From Azohydromonas lata NBRC 102462 (GTDB lineage: Bacteria; Pseudomonadota; Gammaproteobacteria; Burkholderiales; Burkholderiaceae_C): 56,530 bases of DNA. Positions 34,175 through 41,978 of the stretch are shown in pieces. Both the position numbers and the translations under genes were made by a program. Under the pieces are notes generated by a model. The model was not told where the DNA came from and ran no database searches. It worked only from the letters and a program-made list of their open reading frames with translations. The first letter of the stretch is position 1. The number at the start of each line of letters is the position of its first letter. The DNA lies in assembly GCF_001571085.1 (NCBI RefSeq), contig NZ_BCTC01000037.1, forward strand, positions 1 through 56,530. Direction: 5' to 3'.

Positions 34175-35194
34175 ATGCGCCCAACCGAGCCCGCGGAGCT
34201 GACGGAGCTGCAGCGCCTGCTCGACGCCGCCACGGCCGAGCTGCAGGTGCGCACCGTGTGCGAGGTGCAGGCCGGCCCGCGCCGCCTGCCCGTGTTGGCG
34301 CTCACGCTGGGCAACCCGGCGCCGGACGCGCCCGCGGCCGGCTTCTTCGGCGGCGTGCACGGGCTGGAGCGCATCGGCGCGGCGGTGGTGCTGTGCTTCC
34401 TGCGCAGCGTGCTCACGCGGCTGCGCTGGGACGCGCTGTTGCACCGGCAACTGGAGCGCATGCGGCTGGTGTTCATGCCCGTGGTCAACCCGGGCGGGCT
34501 GGTCAACGGCACGCGCGCCAATCCGCAGGGCGTGGACCTCATGCGCAACGCCCCCGTGGACGCGCTGGAGCGCGCCGCGCCGCTGGTGGGCGGGCAGCGC
34601 CTGTCGCGCCGCCTGCCCTGGTACCGCGGCCCGCGGCACGCGCCGCTGCAGCCGGAAAGCCAGGCGCTGTGCGCCGTGGTGGAGCGCGAGCTGCTCAGCC
34701 ACGACTTCAGCCTGGCCGTGGACTGCCACTCCGGCTTCGGCCTGCGCGACCGGCTGTGGTTTCCCTATGCCGGCACGCGCGCGCCCGTGCCGCACCTGGC
34801 GGAGCTGCACGCCCTGTGCGGGCTGCTGGACGAGTCGCTGCCCCAGCACCGCTACGTCTTCGAGCCCCAGAGCCGCCACTACCTCGCGCATGGCGACCTG
34901 TGGGATTTCCTCTACCGCCGCGCCTGCGACGCCGCGCCCGCGCGCACCTTCCTGCCGCTGACGCTGGAGATGGGCTCGTGGCTGTGGGTGCGCAAGCGGC
35001 CCAGCCAGCTTTTCTCGGCCCAAGGCCTCTTCAACCCGCTGGCCGACCACCGCCACGCCCGCGTGCTGCGCCGCCACCTGGCCTGGCTGGATTTCACCTC
35101 CCGCGCCGCCTGCAGCCACCGCGCCTGGTGCCCGCAGGGCGTGCAGCGCGAGCACCAGCGCGCGCTGGCGATGCAGCGCTGGTACGCGGCGTGA
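34175..35194 (+). CDS. M14-family zinc carboxypeptidase-like protein
   Basis: 339 aa, strong AGGAGG upstream of ATG 34175. The zinc ligands are visible: HGLE (His62, Glu65) and DCHSG (His185). NPGG (near 105-108), DLMRN (121-125, the Arg-containing substrate-binding motif) and a catalytic Glu in LTLEMGS (Glu265) complete the M14 pattern. No signal peptide is seen, so a cytoplasmic peptidase or amidase is likely, perhaps of the AstE/aspartoacylase-like branch. Its stop overlaps the next start (GTGA), so the two are an operon. Natural substrate unknown. Confidence 0.88.
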   Translation: MRPTEPAELTELQRLLDAATAELQVRTVCEVQAGPRRLPVLALTLGNPAPDAPAAGFFGGVHGLERIGAAVVLCFLRSVLTRLRWDALLHRQLERMRLVFMPVVNPGGLVNGTRANPQGVDLMRNAPVDALERAAPLVGGQRLSRRLPWYRGPRHAPLQPESQALCAVVERELLSHDFSLAVDCHSGFGLRDRLWFPYAGTRAPVPHLAELHALCGLLDESLPQHRYVFEPQSRHYLAHGDLWDFLYRRACDAAPARTFLPLTLEMGSWLWVRKRPSQLFSAQGLFNPLADHRHARVLRRHLAWLDFTSRAACSHRAWCPQGVQREHQRALAMQRWYAA

Positions 35195-35991
35195 GCGACG
35201 CGGCGGCGCCCCCGTCCGGTGCGGACCTTGAAGACCGCCGCGCCGCGCCGCCGCGCACCTGGGTGCTGCTGCGCGGGCTCACGCGCGAGGCCGGGCACTG
35301 GGGCGGCTTCCCCGACACGCTGGCCGCGCGGCTGCCGGGCCGCGTGCTCATGCCGGACCTGCCGGGCAACGGCGTGCTGCACGCGCAAGCCAGCCCGCTG
35401 CGCATGGCCGAGATGGCCGCGCGCTGCCGCGGGCAGTTGCGCGCGCAAGGCGCGGGGCCGCCCTACCACGTGGTGGCGCTGTCGCTGGGCGCGATGGCGG
35501 CGCTGGCCTGGGGCTCGGCGCATCCGGAGGAGATCGCGGCCGGCGTATTGATCAACACCAGCCTGCGCGGCCTGCAGCCGCTGCACCGGCGGCTGCGCCC
35601 CGCGGCGCTGGCGGCGCTGCCCGCGCTGCTGCTTGGGCGCGACGACGCGGCGCGCGAAGCCGCCATCCTGCGCCTGACCAGCCGCCGCGTGGCGCAGGTG
35701 CCGCCCGCGTGGCTCACGTTGCGTCGCGCGCATCCCGTCACGCGCGCCAACGCGCTGCGCCAGCTCCTGGCGGCCGCCGCCTTCAGCGCGCCCGCCGCGC
35801 CGCCGGCCGTGCCGCTGCTGCTGCTGGCCTCGCGCGGCGACGCGCTGGTCGATGCGCGCTGCTCCGAGGCGCTGGCCGCGCGCTGGCGGCTGCCGCTGGC
35901 GCTGCACCCCGACGCCGGGCACGACCTGCCGCTGGACGACGGCGGCTGGGTGGTGGAGCGCATCGCGCGCTGGCTGTCGGCGCGAGGCTGA
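35191..35991 (+). CDS. Alpha/beta-hydrolase
   Basis: The start is GTG 35191, overlapping the M14 stop as GTGA; 266 aa. It has a typical alpha/beta-hydrolase plan: LLRGLTREAGHWGGF near the start, PDLPGNG, a nucleophile elbow ALSLGAMAAL (Ser in S-L-G), LLASRGDALV for the acid, and HPDAGHDLPLDD with the catalytic His near the C-terminus. It has no signal peptide. Translational coupling to the peptidase suggests joint action on one substrate, perhaps an N-acyl or ester-linked amino-acid compound; this is only inference. Confidence 0.87.
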   Translation: MSDAAAPPSGADLEDRRAAPPRTWVLLRGLTREAGHWGGFPDTLAARLPGRVLMPDLPGNGVLHAQASPLRMAEMAARCRGQLRAQGAGPPYHVVALSLGAMAALAWGSAHPEEIAAGVLINTSLRGLQPLHRRLRPAALAALPALLLGRDDAAREAAILRLTSRRVAQVPPAWLTLRRAHPVTRANALRQLLAAAAFSAPAAPPAVPLLLLASRGDALVDARCSEALAARWRLPLALHPDAGHDLPLDDGGWVVERIARWLSARG

Positions 35992-36011
35992 AACCCCGCC
36001 GGCGCCGGGGT

Positions 36012-36051
36012 GCGTCATCGCTTCGTCATGCGGGCTTCACGGCCTTGTCAT
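36012..36051 (+). promoter_or_regulatory. Four tandem Pho-box half-sites upstream of olsB
   Basis: Four 7-mers spaced exactly 11 bp apart resemble CTGTCAT: GCGTCAT (36012), TCGTCAT (36023), GCTTCAC (36034) and TTGTCAT (36045), separated by cgct, gcgg and ggcc. A 7-4-7 arrangement is the binding mode of PhoB. Ten bases after the last unit lies TAGCAT (36062-36067), a plausible -10. OlsB is phosphate-starvation induced in several bacteria, which fits. Confidence 0.75.
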
Positions 36052-36075
36052 GGCCGTTGCCTAGCATGGCGGGCC

Positions 36076-36897
36076 ATGGAACACACGCTCATGCTCCCCG
36101 CCGCGGCGACCTCCGCCCCCGACCCTGCAGTACTTCCGGACCGCACCCGGCCTGCACGGCTGGAGGCCGTGTGGGCCCGGGACGAGGAAGACCTGGTCCA
36201 GGCCCAGCGCCTGCGCTACCAGGTTTTCGCCGAGGAGATGGGCGCGCGGCTGCGCCCTGCCCCCGGCACGCCCGAAGGGCACGATGCCGACCTGTTCGAC
36301 CGCTACTGCGAGCACCTGCTGGTGCGCACCCAGGCCACGGACGACGAGCCCTCGCAGGTGGTGGGCACCTACCGCGTGCTGACGCCGGAAGGCGCGCGCC
36401 AGGCCGGCGGCTACTACAGCGACCTGGAGTTCGACCTGGTGCGGCTGCGCCCCATGCGGCGCCACATGGCCGAGCTGGGCCGCTCGTGCATAGACGGCCG
36501 CTGGCGCAGCGGCGGCGTGATCCTGCTGCTGTGGTCCGCCCTGGCGGCCTTCATGCAGCGCAACGACTTCCAGGCCGTGATCGGCTGCGCGAGCATGTCC
36601 ATGCGCGACGGCGGCCACGCGGCCGCGAGCCTGTGGGAGCAGTTGCGCAAGACGCACCTGGCGCCCGTGGACCTGCACGTGCGCGCGCGTCTGCCGCTGC
36701 CGCTGGCGTCCTTGCGCAAGGATTTGCCCGTCGAGGTGCCGCCATTGATTCGCGGCTACCTGCGCTGCGGTGCCCAAGTGCTGGGCGCCCCGGCCTGGGA
36801 CCCCGACTTCAACACCGCCGACCTGCCGCTGATGCTGCGGCTGCGCGACCTGCCGGCGGCGTACCGGCGGCATTTCGGCGAGGTGAGCGGGGTGTGA
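36076..36897 (+). CDS. olsB: L-ornithine N-alpha-acyltransferase (GNAT)
   Basis: 273 aa from ATG 36076. The core matches OlsB/hemolysin-like acyltransferases: QAQRLRYQVFAEEMGARL (near 35-52), FDRYCEHLLVR, VVGTYRVLTPEGARQAGGYY, then LGRSCIDGRWRSGGVILLLW and ACASM-like text (VIGCASMSMRDGG), ending in a substrate-binding tail. OlsB adds a 3-hydroxyacyl chain to ornithine, the first step to phosphorus-free ornithine lipids. No OlsA gene is next to it. The start is only eight bases from the putative -10; an in-frame ATG at 36091 is the alternative start. Confidence 0.9.
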   Translation: MEHTLMLPAAATSAPDPAVLPDRTRPARLEAVWARDEEDLVQAQRLRYQVFAEEMGARLRPAPGTPEGHDADLFDRYCEHLLVRTQATDDEPSQVVGTYRVLTPEGARQAGGYYSDLEFDLVRLRPMRRHMAELGRSCIDGRWRSGGVILLLWSALAAFMQRNDFQAVIGCASMSMRDGGHAAASLWEQLRKTHLAPVDLHVRARLPLPLASLRKDLPVEVPPLIRGYLRCGAQVLGAPAWDPDFNTADLPLMLRLRDLPAAYRRHFGEVSGV

Positions 36898-36904
36898 GGG
36901 GATC

Positions 36905-37801
36905 TCACAGGGCGATGCGCCCCTCCACGCACGTCACGGCCTGCCCGCCCACGCGCACCTGCCCGCCTTGCAGGCTCACGCTCACCCGCCCCGCGCGCCC
37001 AAGCATCGAGCCCTGGGCCGCGACGTAATCCGGCCCAAGCGTGGCGGCCTGGCCGCTGTCGCGGATGAACACGCCCACGCAGCCGTTGCCGCTGCCGCAC
37101 ACCGGGTCTTCCACCACGCCGTGGGCGGGCGCGAAGGAGCGCACCTCGATGCCCGCGGCGGCGCCGGCCGGGTAGGCGCCGAACACCGTCACGCCCGTGT
37201 TGTGGTCGCGCATGTCGCGCAGCTTCATGCGGTTGAAGTCGGGGCGGCAGTCCAGCACGGCCTGGGCGTCGGCGAGCTGCGCGACGATCCAGCGCGCGCC
37301 CACGTCGATCAGGCGCGGCACCGCCTCGCCGCGGCGCACGGGTGCGCCCAGCACGGCTTCCAGCTCGGCAATGGCCGCGTCGTCCAGCGGGGTGACCACC
37401 GGTTGGGGCAGCTCGAAGGCGATGCGCTGCGCGCCCCCGCTTTCGCCGACGGACACCTGCAGCCGCACCAGCCCCGCCTCGCACTCCTGCACCAGCGCGC
37501 CGTCGCGGGCGCTGACCACGCCCGCCTCCAGCAGCGCGTGCGCCGTGCCGATGGTGGGATGGCCCGCGAAGGGCAGCTCGCCGCCGGGCGTGAAGATGCG
37601 CAGCCGGTAGTCGGCCTGGCCGCGGTGCGCCTGGCTCACCGGGAGCACGAAGGTGGTCTCCGACAGGTTGGTCCAGTTGGCGATGGCCAGCATCTGCTCG
37701 GCCGTGAGGCCCTCGGCCTCCATCACCACGGCCACCGGGTTGCCCTTGAAAGGCACGGAAGTGAAGACGTCGACCTGCTTGAACGGGGAGCTGCGGGACA
37801 T
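36905..37801 (-). CDS. PhzF-family isomerase/epimerase
   Basis: 298 aa from ATG 37801. Family motifs: VDVFTSVPFKGNPVAVV at the start, NLSETTFV with the catalytic Glu (Glu48), FTPGGELPFAGHPTIGTA (near 75-92) and EDPVCGSGNGCVGVF near 230. PhzF-type enzymes are two-domain hotdog-like isomerases; members outside phenazine loci have unknown substrates. There are no phenazine genes around, so a housekeeping role is more likely. It converges with olsB, with 7 nt between the stops. Confidence 0.92.
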   Translation of the reverse strand: MSRSSPFKQVDVFTSVPFKGNPVAVVMEAEGLTAEQMLAIANWTNLSETTFVLPVSQAHRGQADYRLRIFTPGGELPFAGHPTIGTAHALLEAGVVSARDGALVQECEAGLVRLQVSVGESGGAQRIAFELPQPVVTPLDDAAIAELEAVLGAPVRRGEAVPRLIDVGARWIVAQLADAQAVLDCRPDFNRMKLRDMRDHNTGVTVFGAYPAGAAAGIEVRSFAPAHGVVEDPVCGSGNGCVGVFIRDSGQAATLGPDYVAAQGSMLGRAGRVSVSLQGGQVRVGGQAVTCVEGRIAL

Positions 37802-38000
37802 GGAGCCATCCTGATGAGTTGGGCCGCGGCGCACGGGTGCCGCGGCGATGGCCCGCATGCTAGGTGGCGAGCGCAACGGGGGGCAGGTGCAGCGGGTGGC
37901 GATATCGACCGATACAGCGGTGTACGAGGCCCGCTGGCGGGCCGAACCGTGGCCCGGCGGCCATTCGGCCCGCACGGCCATGGCCGCGCCGGGTGCTGCG

Positions 38001-39233
38001 TCAAGCCGGCTGCGTCGCCTGCGCCTGCGCCGCCTCTACCGCCTCGGCCGGTGTCTCCTCCCGGGCCTGCACCCGCCGCGCGTCGTAGAAGTTGAACCCC
38101 GGGTCGCGCGTGGTCGCCTGGCCGGCTTCGAGCAGGGTCAGGGCGCGCTGCATGTCCTGGCGGCCGGCCTCCCAGCGCTCGGCGATGGAGGCGGCGGAGA
38201 ACTCCAGCGTCTTGGCCGAGACCTCGTGCGCCGGCGGGTGGTAGGCCAGCAGCACCATGTCGGTGTCGGCACCGCGGGCCTCGCGCTCCAGCAGGCGCAT
38301 CTCCTCGGCGTCCAGCTCCACCGCGTGGCCCGTGCGCTGCAGCGACTGCGCCAGCAGCCGCCTGAGCCGGTACTCGCGCCGGAACGCCTCGATGGTGCGC
38401 AGCGATTGCGAGGCAAACGCGATGTCCTGCACCCGCTCCAGCGCCGTGTCCATGGAGGACGGCCGCCCGCCGCGCGCGTCGAACAGGTCCACGGCGATAC
38501 ACAGGTGCGGCCCCGGCGGCGGGTCGCGCAGCAGCGGGTCCAGCGGCAGGTTGCACAGCATGCCGGGGTCGCCCAACAGCCGGCCGTCGATGTCCACCGG
38601 CGGGAAGCCGGGCAGGAAGGCGGTGCTGGCCAGCACGTGGTGCGGCTCGATCGCCTGCTCCCGGGTGTCGAAATAGACGCCCTCGCCGCTTTCCAGGTCC
38701 ACGCTGCCAATGGTCAGCGGCAGCGCCGCGGTGTTGAGGAAGTCCCAGTCCATGACGCGCTCCAGCGTGGCCAGCAGCGGGTGGCCGTCGAACAGGCCCA
38801 CGTCCGGCGGCGTGCCGGGCAGCAGGGAAAAGAAGCCGCTGGGCCGCGGCCGGAACAGCCCCGGGCGCCCGGCCATCACGGTGTGCAGCGTCTGCAGCTT
38901 GTTGAGCGTGTCGCGCACCTGCCCGCCCGTGGGCAGCGTGCCCCAGGGCGACCAGCGCGCGGCCTGCTGCCAGAACTCGCGCAGCTTGGCCGCGCGCTGA
39001 GCCGGCGGGTTGCCGGCCAGGATGGTAGCGTTCACGCAACCGATGGACGCGCCGCTGACGCGGTCCAGCGCGTAGCCGGCTTCCAGCAGCGCCTCGCAGG
39101 CGCCCGCGCCATAGGCGCCCAAGGCATTGCCGCCGGACAGCGCCAGGCTCACGTACCGCGCCGGCCCGCTGGCGGCCGGCACCGTGCGCTCGCCCGCGCC
39201 GGTGGAAGAGGAGGAAACAACATGGAGATTCAT
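38001..39233 (-). CDS. Patatin-like phospholipase
   Basis: 410 aa from the chosen ATG 39233; there is no clear ribosome-binding site, and ATG 39317 is an alternative. The oxyanion loop is GGNALGAYG (34-42), the nucleophile elbow is GASIG (61-65, Ser63), and the dyad aspartate seems to be Asp222 in GDPGMLCNLP. The usual motif is DGG or DGA; here it is DPG. Near 300-410 it is helical. No signal peptide is seen. It is likely a cytoplasmic lipid acyl hydrolase; substrate unknown. Confidence 0.87.
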   Translation of the reverse strand: MNLHVVSSSSTGAGERTVPAASGPARYVSLALSGGNALGAYGAGACEALLEAGYALDRVSGASIGCVNATILAGNPPAQRAAKLREFWQQAARWSPWGTLPTGGQVRDTLNKLQTLHTVMAGRPGLFRPRPSGFFSLLPGTPPDVGLFDGHPLLATLERVMDWDFLNTAALPLTIGSVDLESGEGVYFDTREQAIEPHHVLASTAFLPGFPPVDIDGRLLGDPGMLCNLPLDPLLRDPPPGPHLCIAVDLFDARGGRPSSMDTALERVQDIAFASQSLRTIEAFRREYRLRRLLAQSLQRTGHAVELDAEEMRLLEREARGADTDMVLLAYHPPAHEVSAKTLEFSAASIAERWEAGRQDMQRALTLLEAGQATTRDPGFNFYDARRVQAREETPAEAVEAAQAQATQPA

Positions 39234-39586
39234 TGCTGCAGTGCAGCAACGCGTATGCCCGCGGTTTGATGAAGTAAATGCCCGCTCCGATTTTCCGGAT
39301 GCCGCGTTTATGAACATTCAATGACTTTCTGCCTAGGACATTCCCCATCACCGCTGGCTGAATATGCCGGCAACCTTGTGGGGGGTATTGATCCCCCTCC
39401 CCCGTGCGCCGACCTTTGGGGGTGGTCGGGCCATTCTGGCTGCCTAAACTGCTCGTCATTCCGCAACGAAATCCCAACGCCAATAGCCCAGGCTATTCAG
39501 GACAGTGGGGCGGCGGAATAAAACTCCAAAAAGACAGGGTCATCCCACCAAACTGCCTCAGGCGGTTTCAAGGCAAGGAAATCGAC
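39234..39586. other. 353-bp divergent intergenic region
   Basis: It lies between the patatin gene (minus) and the secreted protein (plus). A GGGGG-tattgat-CCCCC hairpin is visible near 39379-39395. Otherwise no gene or confident promoter is seen. Confidence 0.55.
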
Positions 39587-40207
39587 ATGCAAACCCAAAT
39601 CTCCCACGCTCGCCTGTTCGCCCTGCTGGGCATGTCCGCTTTTGCCGCTGCGTCGGCCATGGCGCAAAATGATCCGGCCAATGATGCGGAAGTGGAAATG
39701 GGCAGTGCTCCGGCCGTGACCAGCCCGCAAACGGCCGGCAAGCACTGCGTGGCCGAATTGCAGCCCATGGCCGAAGGTGCCAAGGCCTCTGCAATGGGCA
39801 AGGTGGAATGCCACGCCACGTTTGCGGCGGCCATGGCGGCGGCCACGCAAAACACGGTTGCGCTGGCGGCGGATGCCACGCCGCAATCTCTCAAGGAATC
39901 CGACGTGGCGGCTGCCGCCACCCGCGTGATCGGCGTGGACTACGACGGCCGCTATTACGGTGGCGCGAGCTTCATCTGGTACGCCAACAATATCTACGGT
40001 TGTTATGGCGGCCGTTCCTATGTTGCCAACATGCCCGGCGCCTTCAACAACCGCCTGACCTCCACGCGCGGTTTCAATGGCTGCAACCGCAATACCAGCT
40101 ACGACGGCTACTGGCAGACGGGCGACTGGGTTCGCTGCTTCCCCAACTGCTATTTCGTCGGCTCCTTCATGAATAACCGCGCCTCGTCCAAGCGCTGGTC
40201 CTGGTAA
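39587..40207 (+). CDS. Secreted beta/gamma-crystallin-like protein
   Basis: 206 aa from ATG 39587 (AAGGAA upstream). A Sec signal peptide is clear: RLFALLGMSAFAAASAMA with cleavage after AMA (residue 26). The mature part has six cysteines. The C-terminal half (about 115-206) resembles a beta/gamma-crystallin or peptidase-inhibitor I36-like fold: two N-N-x-x-(S/T)-S motifs, NNRLTS (154-159) and NNRASS (196-201), match the calcium-binding signature (N/D)(N/D)xx(S/T)S, and they follow aromatic stretches (FIWYANNIYGCY). A secreted, disulphide-bonded, possibly calcium-binding structural or inhibitory protein is inferred. A terminator follows. Confidence 0.8.
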   Translation: MQTQISHARLFALLGMSAFAAASAMAQNDPANDAEVEMGSAPAVTSPQTAGKHCVAELQPMAEGAKASAMGKVECHATFAAAMAAATQNTVALAADATPQSLKESDVAAAATRVIGVDYDGRYYGGASFIWYANNIYGCYGGRSYVANMPGAFNNRLTSTRGFNGCNRNTSYDGYWQTGDWVRCFPNCYFVGSFMNNRASSKRWSW

Positions 40208-40234
40208 GCGGCCGGGGGGTATGTTGTCACGCCA

Positions 40235-40256
40235 AGGCGCCTGCGGGCGCCTTTTT
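40235..40256 (+). terminator. Rho-independent terminator of the secreted protein gene
   Basis: The stem AGGCGCC (40235-40241) and GGCGCCT (40246-40252), with loop TGCG, is followed by a T run ending at 40256. It lies 28 bases after the stop codon. Confidence 0.85.
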
Positions 40257-40375
40257 CCTGGGCGTCCGAAACGTGCCAAGGCGTGGCAAAGCTGACGGCC
40301 GTGGCGGGAGGGGCCGGCGGGCGGAGGTGCGGCATCGCCGATAATCCGCCTTTGAACCTTCCCTTGAGAGCAGCC

Positions 40376-40609
40376 TTGAAAACCTTTGACATCGAAGTCC
40401 AGCGCCTGAAGTCCCTGCGGCACGACAAGGGGCTCATAGAAATCGGCGTGGACGCCCTGGTGCTCCCGCGTTCGGCGCGCGACGAATCGCCCACCACGGT
40501 GGTGAGTTTGCCGGTGGACCAGGCGCGGGCCCTGATGCTGCTTTTGAAACAGCAGTTTGCGGAGCTGGACAAATTGCAGCCGCGGAGCCGGCGGTCGGGG
40601 CGCTGCTGA
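40376..40609 (+). CDS. Small hypothetical protein (77 aa)
   Basis: The most likely start is TTG 40376, after TTGAGAGCAGCC, giving MKTFDIEVQRLKSLRHDKGL and then IEIGVDALVLP, SPTTVVSLPVDQARALMLLL and a basic end. An ATG at 40283 would add 31 unlikely residues that overlap the terminator's downstream region. The pattern looks like a conserved small betaproteobacterial protein, but I cannot name it. It is convergent with the VOC gene. Confidence 0.6.
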   Translation: MKTFDIEVQRLKSLRHDKGLIEIGVDALVLPRSARDESPTTVVSLPVDQARALMLLLKQQFAELDKLQPRSRRSGRC

Positions 40610-40673
40610 GGAATGTGATTCGGGGTTTCAAACGCGGTGTAGTTGGGAAAATCGGAAATATCTCCGCTCTGGG

Positions 40674-41048
40674 TCAGGTTATGGGTTCATTGCAAACCGC
40701 CTCGATATTGTGCCCATCCGGCCCAATCACGAACGCCGCATAGTAATTCGCATGGTATTGCGGCCTCAGCCCCGGCGCCCCATGGTCCTGGCCGCCTGCC
40801 GATAAAGCGGCCCGATAAAAATCGTCCACCTGCTGGCGGTTTTCCGCTCTGAATGCAAGGTGAAGATGCGCCGGCTTTTCCTGGGTTTGAAACAAACACA
40901 GGGTGGCCCCGCCTTTTGAGCCGATTTCCACGCCGTAGCTCGGCAGGCCTTCGGAAAGCAGGGTGACGCCCAGCGGCGCCAGTGCCTTGAGGAAAAATGC
41001 CTTGCTGGCCTCGTAGTCGGTAACGCCGAATTTCACGTGGTCGAACAT
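40674..41048 (-). CDS. VOC-family protein (glyoxalase/dioxygenase fold)
   Basis: 124 aa from ATG 41048 (AGAAGGGAATTCA upstream). VOC features: FDHVKFGVTDYEASKAFFLK at the start, HLHLAFRAENRQQVDDFYRA in the centre, and ANYYAAFVIGPDGHNIEAV at the end. Potential metal ligands are His4, a His in HLHLAF and Glu in NIEAV. The substrate cannot be read from sequence. It is divergent from a paralogous VOC gene at 41180. Confidence 0.88.
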   Translation of the reverse strand: MFDHVKFGVTDYEASKAFFLKALAPLGVTLLSEGLPSYGVEIGSKGGATLCLFQTQEKPAHLHLAFRAENRQQVDDFYRAALSAGGQDHGAPGLRPQYHANYYAAFVIGPDGHNIEAVCNEPIT

Positions 41049-41179
41049 TGAATTCCCTTCTGAAGTGTCTGTCGTTTAAATTTTATTAAAAGTATTTCAT
41101 TGAGGGCACAATGGTCTATGGTTTTGTTTTTTGATGAAGGGTCTCTTATGCTTCTCCCGGTCAAAAACCAGGAGCCTCC
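41049..41179. promoter_or_regulatory. AT-rich divergent promoter region of the two VOC genes
   Basis: This 131-bp spacer is the most AT-rich stretch of the area, with poly-T and poly-A runs and TTTAAATTTTATTAAAA around 41075-41091. It must carry promoters for both VOC genes. On the minus strand TTGTGC and TAATAA lie 17 bases apart, a weak match to a sigma-70 promoter. Confidence 0.45.
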
Positions 41180-41614
41180 ATGGAAACCACCGAACTGCGC
41201 CGCGGCCGCCTCATAGACCACATCCACCTCGTCGTCCATGATCTTTCCGCCAGCCGGCGGTTTTATGAGGCCCTATTGAAAGCTTTGGAAGTTCCCATGG
41301 GCGGCAGCGGCGACAGTTATTTCTGGGCCGACGAATTGTTCATTTCCAGCGCCAACAGCCCCGCTGCCCAAGGCCATTTGACCGGCCGCATCCATTTGGC
41401 CTTCCAGGCCCGCGATCACGCCATGGTCGAGGCTTTTTACAAGGCCGCGATGGAGAACGGCGGCCGCGACAACGGCCCGCCCGGTGAGCGCCCCTACCAC
41501 CCCGGCTATTACGCCGCCTTTGTCCTGGACCCGGACGGCAACAATATCGAGGCGGTTTTTCATGGGCCGGCGCAGCGCAGTGCGGATTCGGTGAAGATCA
41601 CTTTCGACCGTTGA
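41180..41614 (+). CDS. VOC-family protein (paralogue of the divergent neighbour)
   Basis: 144 aa, AGGAG five bases upstream of ATG. It shows LIDHIHLVVHDLSASRRFYE at the start, GRIHLAFQARDHAMVEAFYK in the centre and YAAFVLDPDGNNIEAVFHGP at the end, so both halves align by eye with the divergent VOC gene. Ligand positions (His16, a central His, Glu in NIEAV) are intact. Function within VOC is unknown; antibiotic-resistance or glyoxalase-like chemistry is possible. Confidence 0.88.
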   Translation: METTELRRGRLIDHIHLVVHDLSASRRFYEALLKALEVPMGGSGDSYFWADELFISSANSPAAQGHLTGRIHLAFQARDHAMVEAFYKAAMENGGRDNGPPGERPYHPGYYAAFVLDPDGNNIEAVFHGPAQRSADSVKITFDR

Positions 41615-41978
41615 GCAGATTGACAGGGGGCGATGCTCAAACTCCCCAATGTGCCTCCGGCACCGAGCCATCCTGCTGCCGCAGGGGAATGCGCACCGAA
41701 AACTCGCATCCCTTGCGTCAATATGCTTGGCGTCCATGCCGTGCCTTTTGTGCTGACAGGTTTCACATTCGGAAAATCCACGCCTCGTGGGCAGTGACGC
41801 CTGTAGGCCGGGGACGGCAATCGGTGCTCCCATCGATTCACGGGCATTGGAACGTCGGCGCTATTGGGCGTTGGGCGTTGGGCGCTGCACGACTTCACCG
41901 TAGGTAACGGCCGGCGGCTGGCGCCCGGCTCATGATCGCCCCGCCTGTCTCTCCTCAACGCTTGAAGGAGCTCCATTC
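41615..41978. other. 364-bp intergenic region before the alcohol dehydrogenase
   Basis: No gene was recognised. A triple tandem TTGGGCG lies at 41864-41884. The strong AAGGAG of the alcohol dehydrogenase lies at its right end (about 41964-41969). Confidence 0.55.

Noticed and set aside
36905-37801. Phenazine biosynthesis as the role of the PhzF-family gene.
   Set aside because: No other phz gene is nearby and PhzF-like proteins are common outside that pathway.
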